This document shows positions 21,997 through 35,813 of a DNA stretch of 64,000 nt, piece after piece (position 1 is the stretch's first letter; each line of letters opens with the position of its first letter). The position numbers and the translations under genes are program-made. Source of the stretch: Strongylocentrotus droebachiensis (taxonomy: Eukaryota > Echinodermata > Echinoidea > Camarodonta > Strongylocentrotidae); NCBI GenBank assembly GCA_035222895.1, contig JAVYIG010006406.1, forward strand, positions 1 through 64,000, in the 5' to 3' direction. The notes beneath the pieces were generated by a model, which saw only the letters and a program-made list of their open reading frames with translations, did not search any database and had not been told where the DNA came from.

Positions 21997-24900
21997 TTAC
22001 TCTTCGTAGCCTCCAGCTGGGTATACTGAATATACTTCCACAACGCGAGCGATGGTCCATTTTCCACGTAACGCGTTGGCGTCGGCCATTATCACGATAT
22101 CGTCGACACAAACATTGCGACGATCAATGTTCCACTTCCATCTCTGCGTCAATAACGGGAGCACGTCTCTTCTCAAACGCTGCCAGAAGTCGTCTGCAAT
22201 CCGTTGGACGAGCTCTACTCGATGCCTGGGGTTCTTGGTTTCTCGGAACGGCTCTTGTGCGACATCACTGGATGCACGTCCTAACAGCATGTCATTAGGA
22301 CTCAGGTACTTCCCATCATTAGGATCAGTCGGAATTCTGCCAATCGACCGTTGATTGACTGGATTGGCTACCTCTATCAGGCATGTATACAGTTCATACT
22401 GCGTCAGGATTCGCTCTCCAATGGCTCTCTTCAGAGCATACTTGCAGCTCTTCACCACAAACTCGGAGCAGCCGTTGTGATGCGGGGCTATGAACGTCCG
22501 TTTCGTTCCCTTTACAGTACAGAACTCCTTTAGCACACGTTGAGCACCTACAAACTGAGCACTGTTATCACTCCAGATCTGTGATGGTTGCCCTCTCAAT
22601 GCTAAGAATCGACGAAGTACTTGAGAAAACTCCATCGCGGAACATTCAGTTGCTAACTCTAAATGCAGACATGTGAACAAAATTGGTGGTGTATGTGGGG
22701 CTAGTCTTTCTCTGGGTAACTCGGCCATTTCCTGTGATTCTGCCTTATGGTCAAATGCTCCACACACTGCACATCTGAACTTTACAGTTTTAGCTAGTCT
22801 TTGCCCCTTCAGAATCCGGTAACTCCTTCTGGCCTTTGCTGTACTGGCTGCAACTCCAGTATGACCACTCTTGTGAGCATGTCGTGTTGTCAAGGTAGAT
22901 ATCCCGTGTTCGAAAGGAAGCAGGTCTGGGTGTTCCCTTTCAAACGACATCTCAGCTCTATCTACTCTGTCTCCTACTCGGATGATGCCCGTACCGTCTG
23001 TGTGAGCACTAAGGGCTTTCAGTTCTCCCATATCGTCTCTGCCTTTCAGTGACTTCTTGGCATTCTGGATCAAGACTGCTTCTCCTTTCTCCAACTCATC
23101 AGGTGTCAAAGTGCCAATGTTGTCATTATCACCAACATCAATTTCCTTCCTGCACTTTGATCTCAGCTTTCTTATAAACTTCAGCACATATAATGTCACT
23201 CCGATCAACTTTCTCCAGCTGAATAACCTCTTGCAGTCAGTGACGTTCTCTGCTGTGTTGGTTGCTATCAAGACTAATTGTTCTTCTTTACCTCTTTCTG
23301 ATTCAAATTCAGGCAACTTTCCCTCTATCACCTTTGGTTCCTCTGGCCACTCTGACTTTGGTTGGCACAGAAAATCAGGTTCATGCTGCCATCTGCCGTC
23401 AAACTCATCTTCACTCAAATCTCGGGTGAGATCATCTGCAACATTCACCTCTGCTTCTTGCCTGCTGATACCATTAGGTTGGCACTGCACTGGATCACGA
23501 CAAACTCCCATTGGTTCTGTCGTCCAGAAATCTTTGAAGTTCACTGAGTTGGCAAGCATGACATTCAGAACTGTGCTCTTGGTTGGCTGTTGCTTTGAGG
23601 TAGCTCCAAATACTACCCATCCTAGAGGTGAATGCCGTGCCAACATATTCCCTCTCTCTCTGGTTTCTCCTTTATGAAGCTTAGCGTGGTCGGTCCCTAC
23701 TAAAACATCGATGGATCCAAAACCACGGTGTAGAAGATCCTTCTTCAGGTGGAATGTCCTTGCAAGCTCACCAACCCGAACTTCTGCTACATTATCGTTG
23801 ATGCACTCCAACCCAAGTGCCGACACTCCATAAGCCTGCTTGCTTTCAAGTGACTGCAGTCTCATCCTATACAGTTTCGTCTTCACTGCTTCAACACGGC
23901 CTCCGACTTTCGTGATGTTGATTGTGATCGGTTTCCCGACCAAACCCATGTCTTCTGCCACCGACTGCTTCACAAGACTAATCTGGGATCCTGAGTCTAT
24001 TAGACAGTTTGCTGTTGAGCTCTTCTGATCTGGACCCAGAACCTTCACCGTAACCACTGGCAGTAGGGCCGAATTTCCAGCTACACTGGCTACTATCTCA
24101 GTTCTTGTTTCAACTTCCCTGTGCAGCAGAGGATGATGAAATGAAGAGCACTGCTCCCCATTTATCTCTTTAGAGCACCTCTTCCTTCTCTTGCAGGTTC
24201 TCATGTTGTGCTCTCTGCCTGCCTTCTTGAGACAACTAAAACAAGCATGGTTGTCTCTCATTAACTGAAACCTCTCTGTCTGATTCTTGGAGAGGACCTT
24301 CTGGCAATGTTCTACCCAATGATCAGAAGATTCGCATATCCAGCATCTGTACTGGGTAAATTGGGTACTCTCACTGCTCTGTTTCTTGTCAGCACTTACA
24401 TGGTGGACTGCATTCTTCTGTCTGCTGCTACTAGTTGCACTTCTAAGCGGTGCAGTGGCCCGCATACGTGTCATCATTTCCGTCTCCATCCAGTCCAGTA
24501 AGTGCTGCAAACTGACATCCTTGTCAGCACTATTCAAATGTCTGAACCACACCTTTCGGTCTTCGAGGGTCAACTTGCGCTCTATCAGAGCCAACGTTTG
24601 GCTGTTGTCTATGTCTTGTGGACAGCCAACTTCCTTCAGTGTATTGAAGCTTCGCCTCAACAGGTGCACCAGATCGCAAAATCTGGAGTCTTCTCCGTCC
24701 CTCAAATCCCTAAAAGAATTCACATCGTAAATTATGGCATCTGCTATAAATCGCCGATCACCAAAAACAGAGTTCAGGTATGCCCAAGCAGCATCGTAAT
24801 CGTTGCCTACCCCTCTTATCATGTCCAAGGGCTTCCCTTGGAGGCAGGTACGCAATATGGTGACAGCGTCTCTCTTGCTATATCGAGTATCGATTAGATG

Positions 24901-25422
24901 ATGAAAGTCCGATCGAAACGTAGCAAACTCTCTCACGTCACCGCTGAACTTTGGAAGTTTTGGGCGTTCCATCTGTACTTTGCAAGAGGTGACAACACGG
25001 GAGTCAACCTCTGTCTCTCTGCTCACAGTCTCATTCTCTTGCCCTGCTGTCTCTGCGGCTGCAGACGATGCAGCAGTAGCTCCGCTTGGACCATCACTCC
25101 CATCCGGTACAGTTACAATTGCCTTTGACTTGGCATGGTCCCTTATTCTCATCTGCATACTGATGAATGTAGACTGGCAGCTTTCTAACCAGATCTCCTC
25201 TTTAATGAATTCATCCTCATCATCAATGGTCTCACAGAAGGCCTCATGCCTTTTCTCCAAATCTATAAATGTAACTTGCAAACCTTGGAAAGCTTCGTCG
25301 ACCTCCTCAAGGTCCCTGTCATGGTCCAACAAATGCTGCAAGGCGTTGGACATCCGGGTTAGCTTAGCCTTTGCAGTTCTCCTCTTGATCTTGAGGTCCT
25401 TCACAGCTTGTTCAGTTGTCAT
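21997..25422 (-). pseudogene. BEL/Pao gag-pol-like open frame (incomplete copy)
   Basis: One open frame of 1,141 codons on the minus strand. In order: a coiled N-terminal region (about 1-60); a DUF1759-like Pao gag region (about 155-300, including LPKFSGDVREFATFRSDFH); Cys/His knuckles (about 355-430); a retropepsin-like DUF1758 domain with CLIDSGSQISLV (about 475-490); a linker with features of the Pao pol connection; integrase-like sequence (about 930-1040); and a C-terminal region like DUF5641. Plus-strand open frames over the same stretch are shadows. The polyprotein is shorter than usual for Pao elements and is treated as a broken copy. Confidence 0.88.
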
Positions 25423-25480
25423 CTTGGTTAACTTAATCCCTTCGTCTCCTATTCCAGGTCAGCCAAGAAATCGAATGCAA

Positions 25481-26995
25481 TGAATAGTCGAGGAAAAGGA
25501 AAATGAAGATTGGGAGTCCAGCCATAAATGGAGATATTAAGCTGTTAAGCTTATTTATTCGATCTGTAAAGACAGATAAAATAACAACAATAGATTTAGT
25601 ATATCATTCATGTTACACAAGAATGCAAGATATAATACAAAATATCTGAATAAACCAAGTAGCTGTATCTATAAAGATTCATTTAAACACCTTTTGCTTT
25701 TGTTCTATAAACTGTCAATCTTGACCTCGTCCTTTAACTATCAAAAATCCAGAGTAACCAACGGCTACAAAACCTAATGCATTTTCTAATATGCACTACT
25801 TTGATAAACTCATATTTGCTGAGTTTCTCAAACTGACCTGACTTTCCTTTAAACAGATAACTGCCAATTTGCATGAACCAAAATAACTGTAAATATCTCT
25901 ATCTTGCATCTATACACAAGCTTGATTATTCACATTTTTCTGCACAGAATAAATTCGTTCTAAAAAACCTCAATAATGGATCGTCACTTTAAATGTGCTA
26001 TAACTTCCACTGACTTTGACAGGCGCATAATTTGCATATTTATGCTCGCCTAAGAAAACTATCTTATTAAATGTCTGCATTCAATTAAACACTGTTTAAT
26101 GAATTAAACCTAAATATCTGACTTGCATACAACTTCCCAGTAATAATCTAAAGATTACACTTTATACAAAATAAACTATCTGGCATAACTTGTAATTTAC
26201 ACCTGTAATTTACATCTGTAATCTACTCCTGTAACCCACACATGCACTACAGCAAGCCTTTCGAGTTACATTATTAACTCTTAAAATGAATACTCAGTTT
26301 CTTTCAATTCTGACTCGATATACCATGTCAGAGGTGCAAAGTCTAACCTTTCACCAAGTCAATAAATAGTGTCTTGCAACTTTTAAGCAAGCTAAATCAA
26401 ATTCTACAATGTCTACAGACCAACTTTTGTCACCCACACAAACTGCATAAAGTCCATGATTCTAGCATCCACGATAATAAACATCCTTTATCTTCAGGAC
26501 TTCTATAAATTTACACTGTTCCCATTATAAATGACATAAAACTATATTTGCCTAACACTGTAATTCTGTTTTGACAATTATTATTTAACCGGAAAAACAC
26601 ATGACTAAAAGTACGACTCATGGGCGCGGCCATTTTAGGCGCGGCCATCTTGGAATTAATGCCACACGTGCATTATGCAAATGAGCTAAATACAGTTCTT
26701 TAGAGTCCAATTTACAGTTCAACTTAAATCTATCTTATTTTCCGTTTTATGAGTTAACATTCCAGTTTATATTAATCTAAACACTCACTTCTGTGGCGGG
26801 ACAAAACTTCGTCGGGAATACTTGAATGGCAACTGACGGGTTAACTAGTAAATAAGTCAAACATGACTACATTACTGACTGCGTTCTGTGCTGACTGAAG
26901 AACATGGCGACAGTGACGAACATAACCTATGGTAGCTTATAAGAGCAAAAAAAGAGAAAATCTAAACCAAGCAAAAATCATCGCTCGGCGAAACA
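25481..26995 (-). repeat. BEL/Pao LTR, right copy (5' LTR of the minus-strand element)
   Basis: Same length and ends as 20416-21930, with no differences seen in the stretches compared. It is followed by the second GATAA at 26996-27000. Confidence 0.93.
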
Positions 26996-27000
26996 GATAA

Positions 27001-28087
27001 TATGCTTTCAGCAAACCAATAGAAAAGGCAAAATAGATAATGCACAGAAATGGAGAAAAAAAGGATATTGAAAATGCGTAGGTGAAAATGTTATTTGATA
27101 TCAATATCCTAAAAGAAGTGTATTCATATTTATACAGGCGAGAAGTATGCTGCACTTCATAGCTGCTTTAAGAAAAGTCAGAGATCATCTATAGTTCCTT
27201 TTTGCATTTTTCATTTGTCAATACCAATTGCTAAGAAATGGGAAGAAACAAATATATTTGAGAAAGAAATATAATCTGCATTTTAAAACAATATCTGACA
27301 ATTACAGACTACGTGCTTACCATGCCTATCTACCAAATGTTATAGGCATACGTCTGTGTTGAAAATGTAAAAGATATATGAAATTAATGATATTGTTACC
27401 TTTTATTGTACCCAATGCCTTAAAAAAACTTTTGATAAATCAGGATTGAAATACAATGGACTGAAGTCCTTTGGAGCTGTCTATTTTGTAGATCTGTATA
27501 GTTTTGTAATATACAAGTTGTGTAAGGTTATCAAGATGTATACATGTGATAAACCATAGCTGCATGTGTTAATAATACTTGCACTATAATATGTGAGTGA
27601 TCATGATACTGTGCTAGGTAGTATAGTGGAGAGTTTTCAATCTTTCTTTTTAAATGTACATTGCAGATTCCTAATTTCAAAAGTGATACATTCTTTACTT
27701 CAGAATCATACATTCATACTTGAATATTGTTGTATATCTATGATTTTTTGTAATGTTGTGTATGTATAAAGAGTGTGGCAATTTTCTGGTAGAGGTCATT
27801 GTCGGGTCAAGGTAGTCATGAAGTGCATGGCTTGTCTCATAATAGTCCATTAGAGATGAATTGATTTTTCTGTGCCGGGATTCACACTGTCAGACAGATT
27901 ATCTTGTGTGTTCATGATTTTTGCTTTCAAATTCCTGACAACAACTCCAGTAGAAAACTACCGTAGGTATAATATTACATGTACTTGCCATCGTGTCTTG
28001 ACTAACTGTATCCGATTAGTTTTTAGAAACCTTTCACTTTTACCTTGTTAGTCTTAAAAGGTGTATTTATCAACCTTTTAATGGCTG

Positions 28088-28118
<31 letters not shown>

Positions 28119-30399
28119 ACAAACACCCACCCACACTCCAAATTAATGATGGCAAGTATTAAGACAAGTGTAACTTTCATATTAGTGAGCAAATCTACTT
28201 TTTTTTTTTTTAAGTAATGGTTGTACCTTTGGGTTAGAGGTTGTTTTGTATACTTTGAGTTGAGGCTGGTCCAGTATAGGCTGTTTTCCATTTGGCACAT
28301 ACATGGGATTAACTAATATTTTGTTTAACTATGTAATAAATGAGAACAGGATGTCTATGACTTGATTACATGTCTATTTATGGCCTACAACAAATGTTAT
28401 TTTTGTGCAATTAAGTTGTATCCTGAACTATAAATTGTAGTTTATCATAGACCCATGTTATTTTCATAGGATATGTAATCATTGATATCTGTTTATCATG
28501 GTTTGAGTTATTTTGATCAAAATATTGAATAAAATTACATTTACATTTCATCAGTATACTGTAAACTCTCTTGTGTGATTTGTCTTTCCTTCTTTAGTCT
28601 CTACATTTAATGTATGCCTCAAATCTCATCACAAACTGAACATTTTATTATATATCTTTTTTATAATCTAAGAAAGTCGAACAAAGACTATTTTTCGTTA
28701 TGTATAATGTATTTGTTGGATATATTCCCTGGCCACCATTGCTCATAGTCAATTTCTCAATTATTGACTTTCAACCTTTAAGTTAATCGACACCTAGCAT
28801 TATACCTATCCAAAATTGTAATTTGTAACCCTAAAATCTAAACCTAAACCACCATTGCAATTCAAGTCTTCATACGTTGTGCCTTGTGTAAGGGGTCCCT
28901 CTGACCCTCATTTAATAAGCAAATATCGGCTTCAAACAACATCCAACCAAATTATCCTGTCTTGTCAATTTCTCTTGTTTGGCTCCATGCTATTCCACAA
29001 ATTATTATAAATGGCGCCAACACAAGCTTGACAACGCACATGCTATACAAATTACACATAATCATTGTAAACTCTGCGTTTAGAAAAATCTGTGTCGCCT
29101 GAGAACATTGAATCTAATCATTTATTCCAGTGTCATGTGACCTGAAGAGTGCCCATTTAACGTTGTAGGGGTCACATCAAATAATTGCAATAAGATTGAT
29201 TATTAGTTTTACACGAGTCTTAATTTGTAGGGATTGACAGTGCAAGAACAAGGTGCTCGCAATTAAATTTTTATTTAAATACTTTCATCCAAAACATCCC
29301 AAGGATGAGTATTTTTCTTCAAGCTCATCACATTTCAGTACTTGCTCAGTAATAAATATCCAATTCATTGATATTTTCACCATGATAATGACTTTGAAAC
29401 TTTAAAATCCGAAATTATATAGCGAAATATTATGTTGGCTTGAAGCAGCTCATCTCGAATACATTGCTTCACCGTGTTTGAGGCAAGATGACGTTATGAA
29501 TTTCCAAACGTGGTTTCAATTTACCTCCCAACGATCTACCGTAGCCGTCGGGTTCTGAACTGATTTATCCTACAATGGATGATGATATATTTCGAGGAAT
29601 CTTATGGGTGTGTATACCTACCACCCACCCGTTTGATACCGGGATCAGATGGGGGCAATGAGATGTTATCTAGCGGCTCATGCTGTTCAAAAACTCGAGA
29701 TTTTTGATAATTTCTCAGCTATAGCCAGTTCAAGTCAGTGCAAGACTGGTTCTCTGCATGGATAACAAGTTAGAATACAATTCATTATTATTATTATATA
29801 AAACTCACATATCCCTGATTATTCTGGCAAGTTGGAATAATGTACATGTACGAGCTATGAACCTGCACAGGGATTTGGATAACTGGCCCTTACTCTCTAC
29901 ATTAAAATCCCTTTTAATGACCTTTTGATGTAAATTTACAAAAGGATTCTGTTCAACCAACACAATCGGATCATTGTCAACTCCAATATGAAAAATAATT
30001 CGAAGGCTTTACACAAATTAGGGTGGTGGAACACAATTATTGATTCATTAACACAGCACTAATCAACTTTTGCTGATGATGACAATGATAAAGCTTGACT
30101 ACCAATCTACATATCTACCTGTCATCATTGTCCTTGACCTGTGGTGGTCGATGACGTCGTGTTCCGTAATTGAGTTAGGTCTTGCATTCCGACATTGCAA
30201 TCATCACTAAAGATGCTTTACGTTACGGTCTAACGAGAATACTGCACTGATCTGAATAGACCAGTTATGGTATAGGGGCATGCATCCATGCATTGTCGCA
30301 CATGATTAACTTGAGCTTTGGTAATATCATAAGTCATATCATACATCAATGTTGTGTTTCATTCGAAATTCATTTTAGTCATATAAATCTATGACATTA
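27001..30399. other. AT-rich non-coding stretch, possibly partly 3' UTR of the lifeguard gene
   Basis: No gene recognised. A 16-bp poly-C run with CA repeats lies at 28088-28117. GAATAAA near 28526 could act as a polyadenylation signal for a long lifeguard 3' UTR interrupted by the BEL/Pao element, but nothing in the sequence proves this. Confidence 0.4.
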
Positions 30400-30561
30400 T
30401 TAATTCTATAACTCCAATTGAATCCCATTTAGCACCTGGATGAAGAGGAGTAATGTAGATTTAAAAAAATGCATTTCCCAATGATATAAGTGCCGTACCG
30501 GGGCTCGAACCTAGGACCTTTGCATTCCCAGTCAAGTGATCAAACCACTGCACTTCGACAC
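30400..30561 (-). repeat. tRNA-headed SINE, minus strand
   Basis: Minus-strand 30561-30490 is a 72-nt tRNA-like head starting GTGTCGAAGTGCAGTGG with a perfect B box GGTTCGAGCCC and ends that pair (GTGTCG with CGGCAC). It aligns base for base with the head at 54386-54457. The following body contains CATCCAGGTGCTAAATGGG, the same core as the other SINE copies, and fades near 30400. The anticodon stem does not pair properly, so it is not a working tRNA gene. Confidence 0.75.
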
Positions 30562-31525
30562 GTCTAAAAAGATATTATTTTATTTTGTTTCCCTTTATTG
30601 TCGTCACGATTATCTAGCAAATGGGGATATCTTATTATTCATTTCATAATGAAACGACAAAATGTGGAACTTATTTTTTCTCTACTACTTTGTAAACCCC
30701 ATTAACCCTTTTGAAATATATTCGTTGGATATCTGTACAAATAGCTGTTATAAGCGCTATACTGTATACAGGCAAACGTCGAATTCCCGTCAATTTAGCC
30801 TTTATACAGTTCTGCCCTCACCTTTATTATGTTTGTTTATTCCTGTTTTTGTACATTTGATTTTGAAATTGATATCGAGAGGGTATTATTGTCATAAAGA
30901 GTCTTTTTCGCATCCCAAGGGCTAAATCGCAGCAGGATTTTCATTTGTAGATAACTATAAAAAGCATTTCAGGGTTTAAAAAAGATTAACACCAACCTCG
31001 TAAAATCAATTCTTGCCTTCTTCATAATTCGTCCAATAGCCGTCTTTTTCATCATGTTTTCGTGTTTTGTCATTTTCTAATAGACATTTCGCATACAATA
31101 GGCTTAAAATCTGTATTATCCAACGCGTGAATCGTGTAACCACAGCGTCACGCTATCGTTTTATCCTCAAATTAGCTCTTGATGAATGAACTCGAATAGA
31201 ATCAGAAAAGTGCAATAAGCCATCTCTGTTATCTCCTTATTTCATCCTCCTCCCTAGTCCGACCCACAATGCATTCATGCAGTATTTTATGATTTTATAG
31301 AATGATTGAAAAGCTTGTAAAAAACATGGGTAAAGCCGATATGCATGTATATTGGCACTGCAGGGAGTGGGTCATTGCCGGGTCAAATAAAATTAAAAAA
31401 CTAAGGATTGTTTTTATTTTTTAAACACGATACCTTAAGGAATTAATCGTTACAAATATTTCTTCATCAAGGTTTTTTTAATAAAGATATCGAAATATGT
31501 AACATAACTACCGGCTAATCTTTAA

Positions 31526-31948
31526 AGGTATAGACCAGTACTGGTCATGCGATTGCATTATGGTGAAAGAAACGTTGTGGAATCGATCAGAAAAGGTTGA
31601 TCAATAGCATATAAGTATATTGATGTGTACTTCAAGGTTCTGGAATCATCAAAATGATAAGAAATTTGGCCCAGTCTTGGTAAAGTTACAAGCACTGTAC
31701 ACAGAAAGATGTATATGAGACTACGCGATTCTATCCAGTCTGGATAGATATGATAAGACTACGCGATTCTATCCAGTCTGGATAGATATGATAATTATTT
31801 ACCAAATATATCAATTAGTAGGCGGTTTCCCGGCAAAATGTGTATCATCACATATCAGTTAAAACATATTCTTTCACAGTCATGATTGGTAATAAGAGCT
31901 TCCATTTCATTTTTTGAGAGGGGGCGTTTCCAAAACTGGTCTATACCT
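31526..31948. mobile_element. TTAA-flanked MITE, copy D, most complete
   Basis: Ends AGGTATAGACCAGTACTGG (31526-31544) and CCAAAACTGGTCTATACCT (31930-31948) are inverted repeats bordered by TTAA (31522-31525 and 31949-31952). The interior includes GGCCCAGTCTTGG, TACACAGAAAGATG and TAGGCGGTTTCCCGGCAAA, shared with copies A, B, C and E. A 38-bp unit is perfectly duplicated in tandem at 31719-31794. No coding capacity. Confidence 0.85.
31719..31794. repeat. Perfect 38-bp tandem duplication inside MITE copy D
   Basis: The unit beginning GACTACGCGATTCTATCCAG occurs at 31719-31756 and again at 31757-31794 with no difference. Each unit also contains the inverted pair ATCCAGTCTGGAT. Copy C has only a trace at this place, so the duplication looks recent in this copy. 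Confidence 0.9.
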
Positions 31949-31959
31949 TTAAAAGAAAG

Positions 31960-34105
31960 GATATCTTTTCTATGATGAAAATATCCTACTATCTATTCAT
32001 TTGTTTATTGCTTTACCTTGTATTTAATTTAAATGTGCAATACAAAGCTCTCTTGCAAAGTAGTTTTTATATACTGAAGAAACTACTCTGTATAAAAACA
32101 CAGAATAAATGAATAAATAAATAATTTCTCGAGAGCTACGCAGTGATAATGATAATCATTCATTAGTGATATCTGACAGGAATTTATGTGCGTCAGTCAA
32201 TTTCCAGTAGATTTCCTCGGTTGAATCCCTGATTTGACATTTCCGACTTCAGAAAGGAATGATCCGTGAAGCGGAAAATCATTTGCTCGAAAATTAGACT
32301 AATTCTAGTGATTTAAGACCCTCCATTTCGCCCGAATATTCCTCTATTGTGAAAGTATGGATTTTATTTTTCACACATTTTAATCACATAGAAAATAGTA
32401 TTGATATTGAATCTATGAAGATTGACAGGATAAATCAACCAAAAAATGACATTTTTTGTCATTATGGTATACACCAATCTCCTGTGTATTCCCTGTGACT
32501 TTTAGCATTTTATGTCTGCTCTATCGATTGATGAATGAAAGCATATCTGGAAAGACAGCCAAAGACGATACACATGAGTAGTATGATATACAATATTATT
32601 TTTAGCGTAAACTTTAAACTTTAGTACTGGTACCATACCAAAAAAGGGAGTATTCACCAAGAGTTCAAAATTAAAATGATGTATTATAGACATTAGAGTT
32701 CAATGATAGTACTATAGTAGAGAGAATGGGAGGGGGAGTGAATGCATTATAGAGAGGAATAACGGAGATGGAACGATGGAAATGTTGTTTTTTTTTTGTC
32801 AACAAAAAGTTGTTATGTGACATGAAATTCTTTTTCACGAGTTCGCCCAAATTCCTAGGAACCCCCTCGTGAGTTTTCCAAGCCTTCGTTCATGTATTAA
32901 ACGTTGAGGGCCTGACTAATGACAGCCGTTTTACATTTAAGAGACTTTTGTTCAAGAACGATGTCGTCTGCTAAAACATATTGGTTTTGTTACACATTGC
33001 ATTTCAAAACATTGCAATTCGCATACCAGACAGTACCAAATGGAAATGATTAACAAGAGGGATTTTTAGTTCCCCGGTACTTTTGCTATTAGAATCGAAC
33101 TTGTAAAAATAATTGTCAGCTAACATTTAAACATAAAGGAAAATTATCATGTCATTATTCAAACAATTTTGCGAAAATATAAATATAAAAAGTTGTTTCA
33201 ACAAAGCATTTATATTGTAATTTATGTACTGAAGGGAATGAGACAAAAATTGTAGAAAATATTTGCTTAAATATTTACATTGGCAATCTTAATTATTAAT
33301 TATTAATTATATTAAATATTAAATATACAAATTTTGTGTCTACTACTAATCGTATATTATATTCGGTTAGGTTGTCGGGCTCGTGAACCATTTCGGAAGG
33401 CTCGAGAGACCGATTTTGTCGGTTTCATGGGCTGTAGGCCGTCGACAGTCTCGTAGGCTCTCCATGTCATGAGGAATGAGCTACTAGTATTCCATTAGCA
33501 TTGCAACGTTGCACTTTCCCAATAATTCAACATGATCAAGATACAGCAACATCATCTATAACCGGGTATAAAGATACGTCAGTTTAAAGGAATTCTATTT
33601 TTCACTGCAGCATTTTCTTGATCTCAGTAAACAGGTGGAGGGGTAAAATGTACCTCAGTTTCATGGGGTATGCTCCCCAATATTTTACGTTATTTTATTT
33701 TTTCTGCTGCAAACATTTTTTCTTTATGATACCCTGAGGTTGAGGGAGGGGGACTACGCCCATGCTGAATACGCCACCAAGTTATATGCTCTTATAAATA
33801 TGATTGCCAACGTAACCTTAAAGAGGAGAATATCGTTCAAACTACTGTATAACCTAAAGTAGTACAGACTTCAGTATTATAAATATGCACAGGCCGACGT
33901 TCTGATCTCGTTCAATTTTTTCCCCGAAAGTTCAGAAGTCATGATGTTCTTGTTCAAGGGTCCTATAGATAGAATGATATTCACGCTGAGATGTGAATTC
34001 TCGACCTATCCCAGCAGGACCACTAAAACTATACGATCAGCAGAGAATCATGATAATGACCTCTTACATGAGGGTATACTTTAATATGGAGAAATCGGAA
34101 GCTCA
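31960..34105. other. AT-rich non-coding stretch
   Basis: No gene recognised. AT-rich TTAATTATTAAT-type sequence at 33290-33330. Small open frames here show no recognisable domain. Confidence 0.45.
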
Positions 34106-34109
34106 ACTT

Positions 34110-34132
34110 TGAGAACATCCCCATCCTCTCTC

Positions 34133-34170
<38 letters not shown>

Positions 34171-34227
34171 GCTCTATCAATCTTTCTTTCTCTCTTCCTC
34201 CCTCCCTCCGGCTAACTTTGTAACTCA

Positions 34228-34308
<81 letters not shown>

Positions 34309-34320
34309 TCTCCCTTTATT
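34110..34320. repeat. CT-rich microsatellite, interrupted
   Basis: Long runs of CTCTCT with TTTC and CCTC interruptions. The open frame of 121 codons across it encodes Leu/Ser-rich low-complexity sequence and is rejected as a gene. Confidence 0.9.
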
Positions 34321-35813
34321 TCCAAGTCATCCCCATTTTTTTTTCTTCTTCCATTCTCTGTGTTTATCTTTAATTGTAAAATACTTCTTCGCTACCCTTG
34401 TCCCGTTAAATCTTACGGTGGTCAATTTACTACTATCAACGATAGAACATTTCTGTCGAACAATTTATACCTGATAACTCTTTGTCGTCTGTCATTTTAT
34501 TTTCCAAACTTTGCATTCCCAGGTTATGATTTTAACTTTCCCCTTTTGTTTATCTCTACTACGAGACCCCTTTAAAAAAGCAAACAGAGTGACGAAAGAT
34601 GCCGTTTTCGATACCTTTATGCTCGTGGCAACTTAACAGTAATTCTATAATGAAGGTAATCAGTATGGTCCTCAATACCCTTTTTTTTTTAAAGTTATTG
34701 AAAAGGTTTTTGTATTTCTTCATTCATGATTAATCCGGCAGTCATCTTTCCCAAGTCTGTCTCCCTAGTTATTCCCGAGAATATTTTAATGGTAGCTGAT
34801 GCCGATGATAGCTGCTTTTGTGGATAATTTAAAAGAAGCTGCTACAACGAATTTCTATAGCTAATGAATAAACGATTTATTCCTCCATTCCTTTCGTTAT
34901 TCCCTCCCGTGCCTTTTCCAGTGTTACACTGTCTATGTTAGTGTTTACTCATACTGATGTTTCTCATGGAAGTAAGCCATGTATTTACATAGCAGACGGC
35001 AAAGTGCATGTCCTCATCTATACGCATGCGTGCAGTAGCTCCGAACTTCTGTGCACTGTGAGTGGCCAGTGCGTTTAAGTAGCAGACGATGCTTGTTGAA
35101 CTTCAGTCAAGTCGAGTACATGGTGCTTTTTGCTTAGCCACCGTGAGCGCTCCAGGGATCAGCAGAGCTACGGTGCCCTAAATATTTCATTTAGTGACTA
35201 ACCTTTCATCAAGAGCACACACGAGTGACAGCGAATTGGGCTGAGGTGGACTGGACCTACATGTACAAGTGTACAATGATTTAAAGTGTAGCCTATTATA
35301 AACACGGACCAAAGCAGGTTCTATTGACCCATTTGAACAGCTTGCAGATCAAGGCGGAGAGATTGGGTGCGACTCAGAGAGTAACAATAGTTCGTCCTAT
35401 TCGAGATTTTAAATGCCCTTTCTTCAGATTTGGGCTTAGCTCTCCCGGAATCTAAAGAGGAGGAGTCAACGCTCTCTTCCGATCGGCTTGAAAACTACTT
35501 TAGTATGAATAGATGCAGTTATAATGCTAAATTAGATTCTTTAAAACGGCTTTGCGATTTAGAGGAATTATCACACTTTGATTTGTGTTCGATTATCTTC
35601 CGTGTTTCACTACTTTATTTCCAAAAGCAATAACTTTCAAATGAAAGTTTAACCTAAAGGCGCAGTTGGTGGTAACTTCTTCTTGAAGTCACGCGAAGGC
35701 CAAAGTTGGAATTGAATTGGTAAGGGCATTAGTCAACCAAGTGGAGTTACAATCATATGGATTTCTCTTTAAAATTGTATTCTGTACTAGGTGAAAAGGG
35801 ACCAACGATTAGC

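Larger units (their letters stand above)
20416..26995 (-). mobile_element. BEL/Pao LTR retrotransposon, recent but incomplete
   Basis: The element is 6,580 bp, flanked by a GATAA duplication, and has two LTRs of equal length (1,515 bp). It is oriented on the minus strand: a purine-rich tract lies next to the left LTR at 21931-21943 (minus-strand reading GGGTGGGGAGGA) and the gag start is near the right LTR. The internal frame carries gag-, protease- and integrase-like parts of the Pao type. Not all parts of a full-length Pao polyprotein are recognised, so I call it a broken, probably non-autonomous copy. The LTRs looked identical wherever I compared them, implying recent insertion. It sits about 1 kb past the lifeguard stop codon. 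Confidence 0.93.

Noticed and set aside
22052-25483. Several plus-strand open frames of 60-206 codons
   Set aside because: Antisense shadows of the BEL/Pao frame, with no recognisable domain.
30490-30561. A tRNA gene on the minus strand
   Set aside because: B box and acceptor pairing are good but the anticodon stem does not pair, and it aligns with a SINE head followed by SINE body.
34109-34474. 121-codon plus-strand open frame
   Set aside because: Leu/Ser low complexity from a CT microsatellite.
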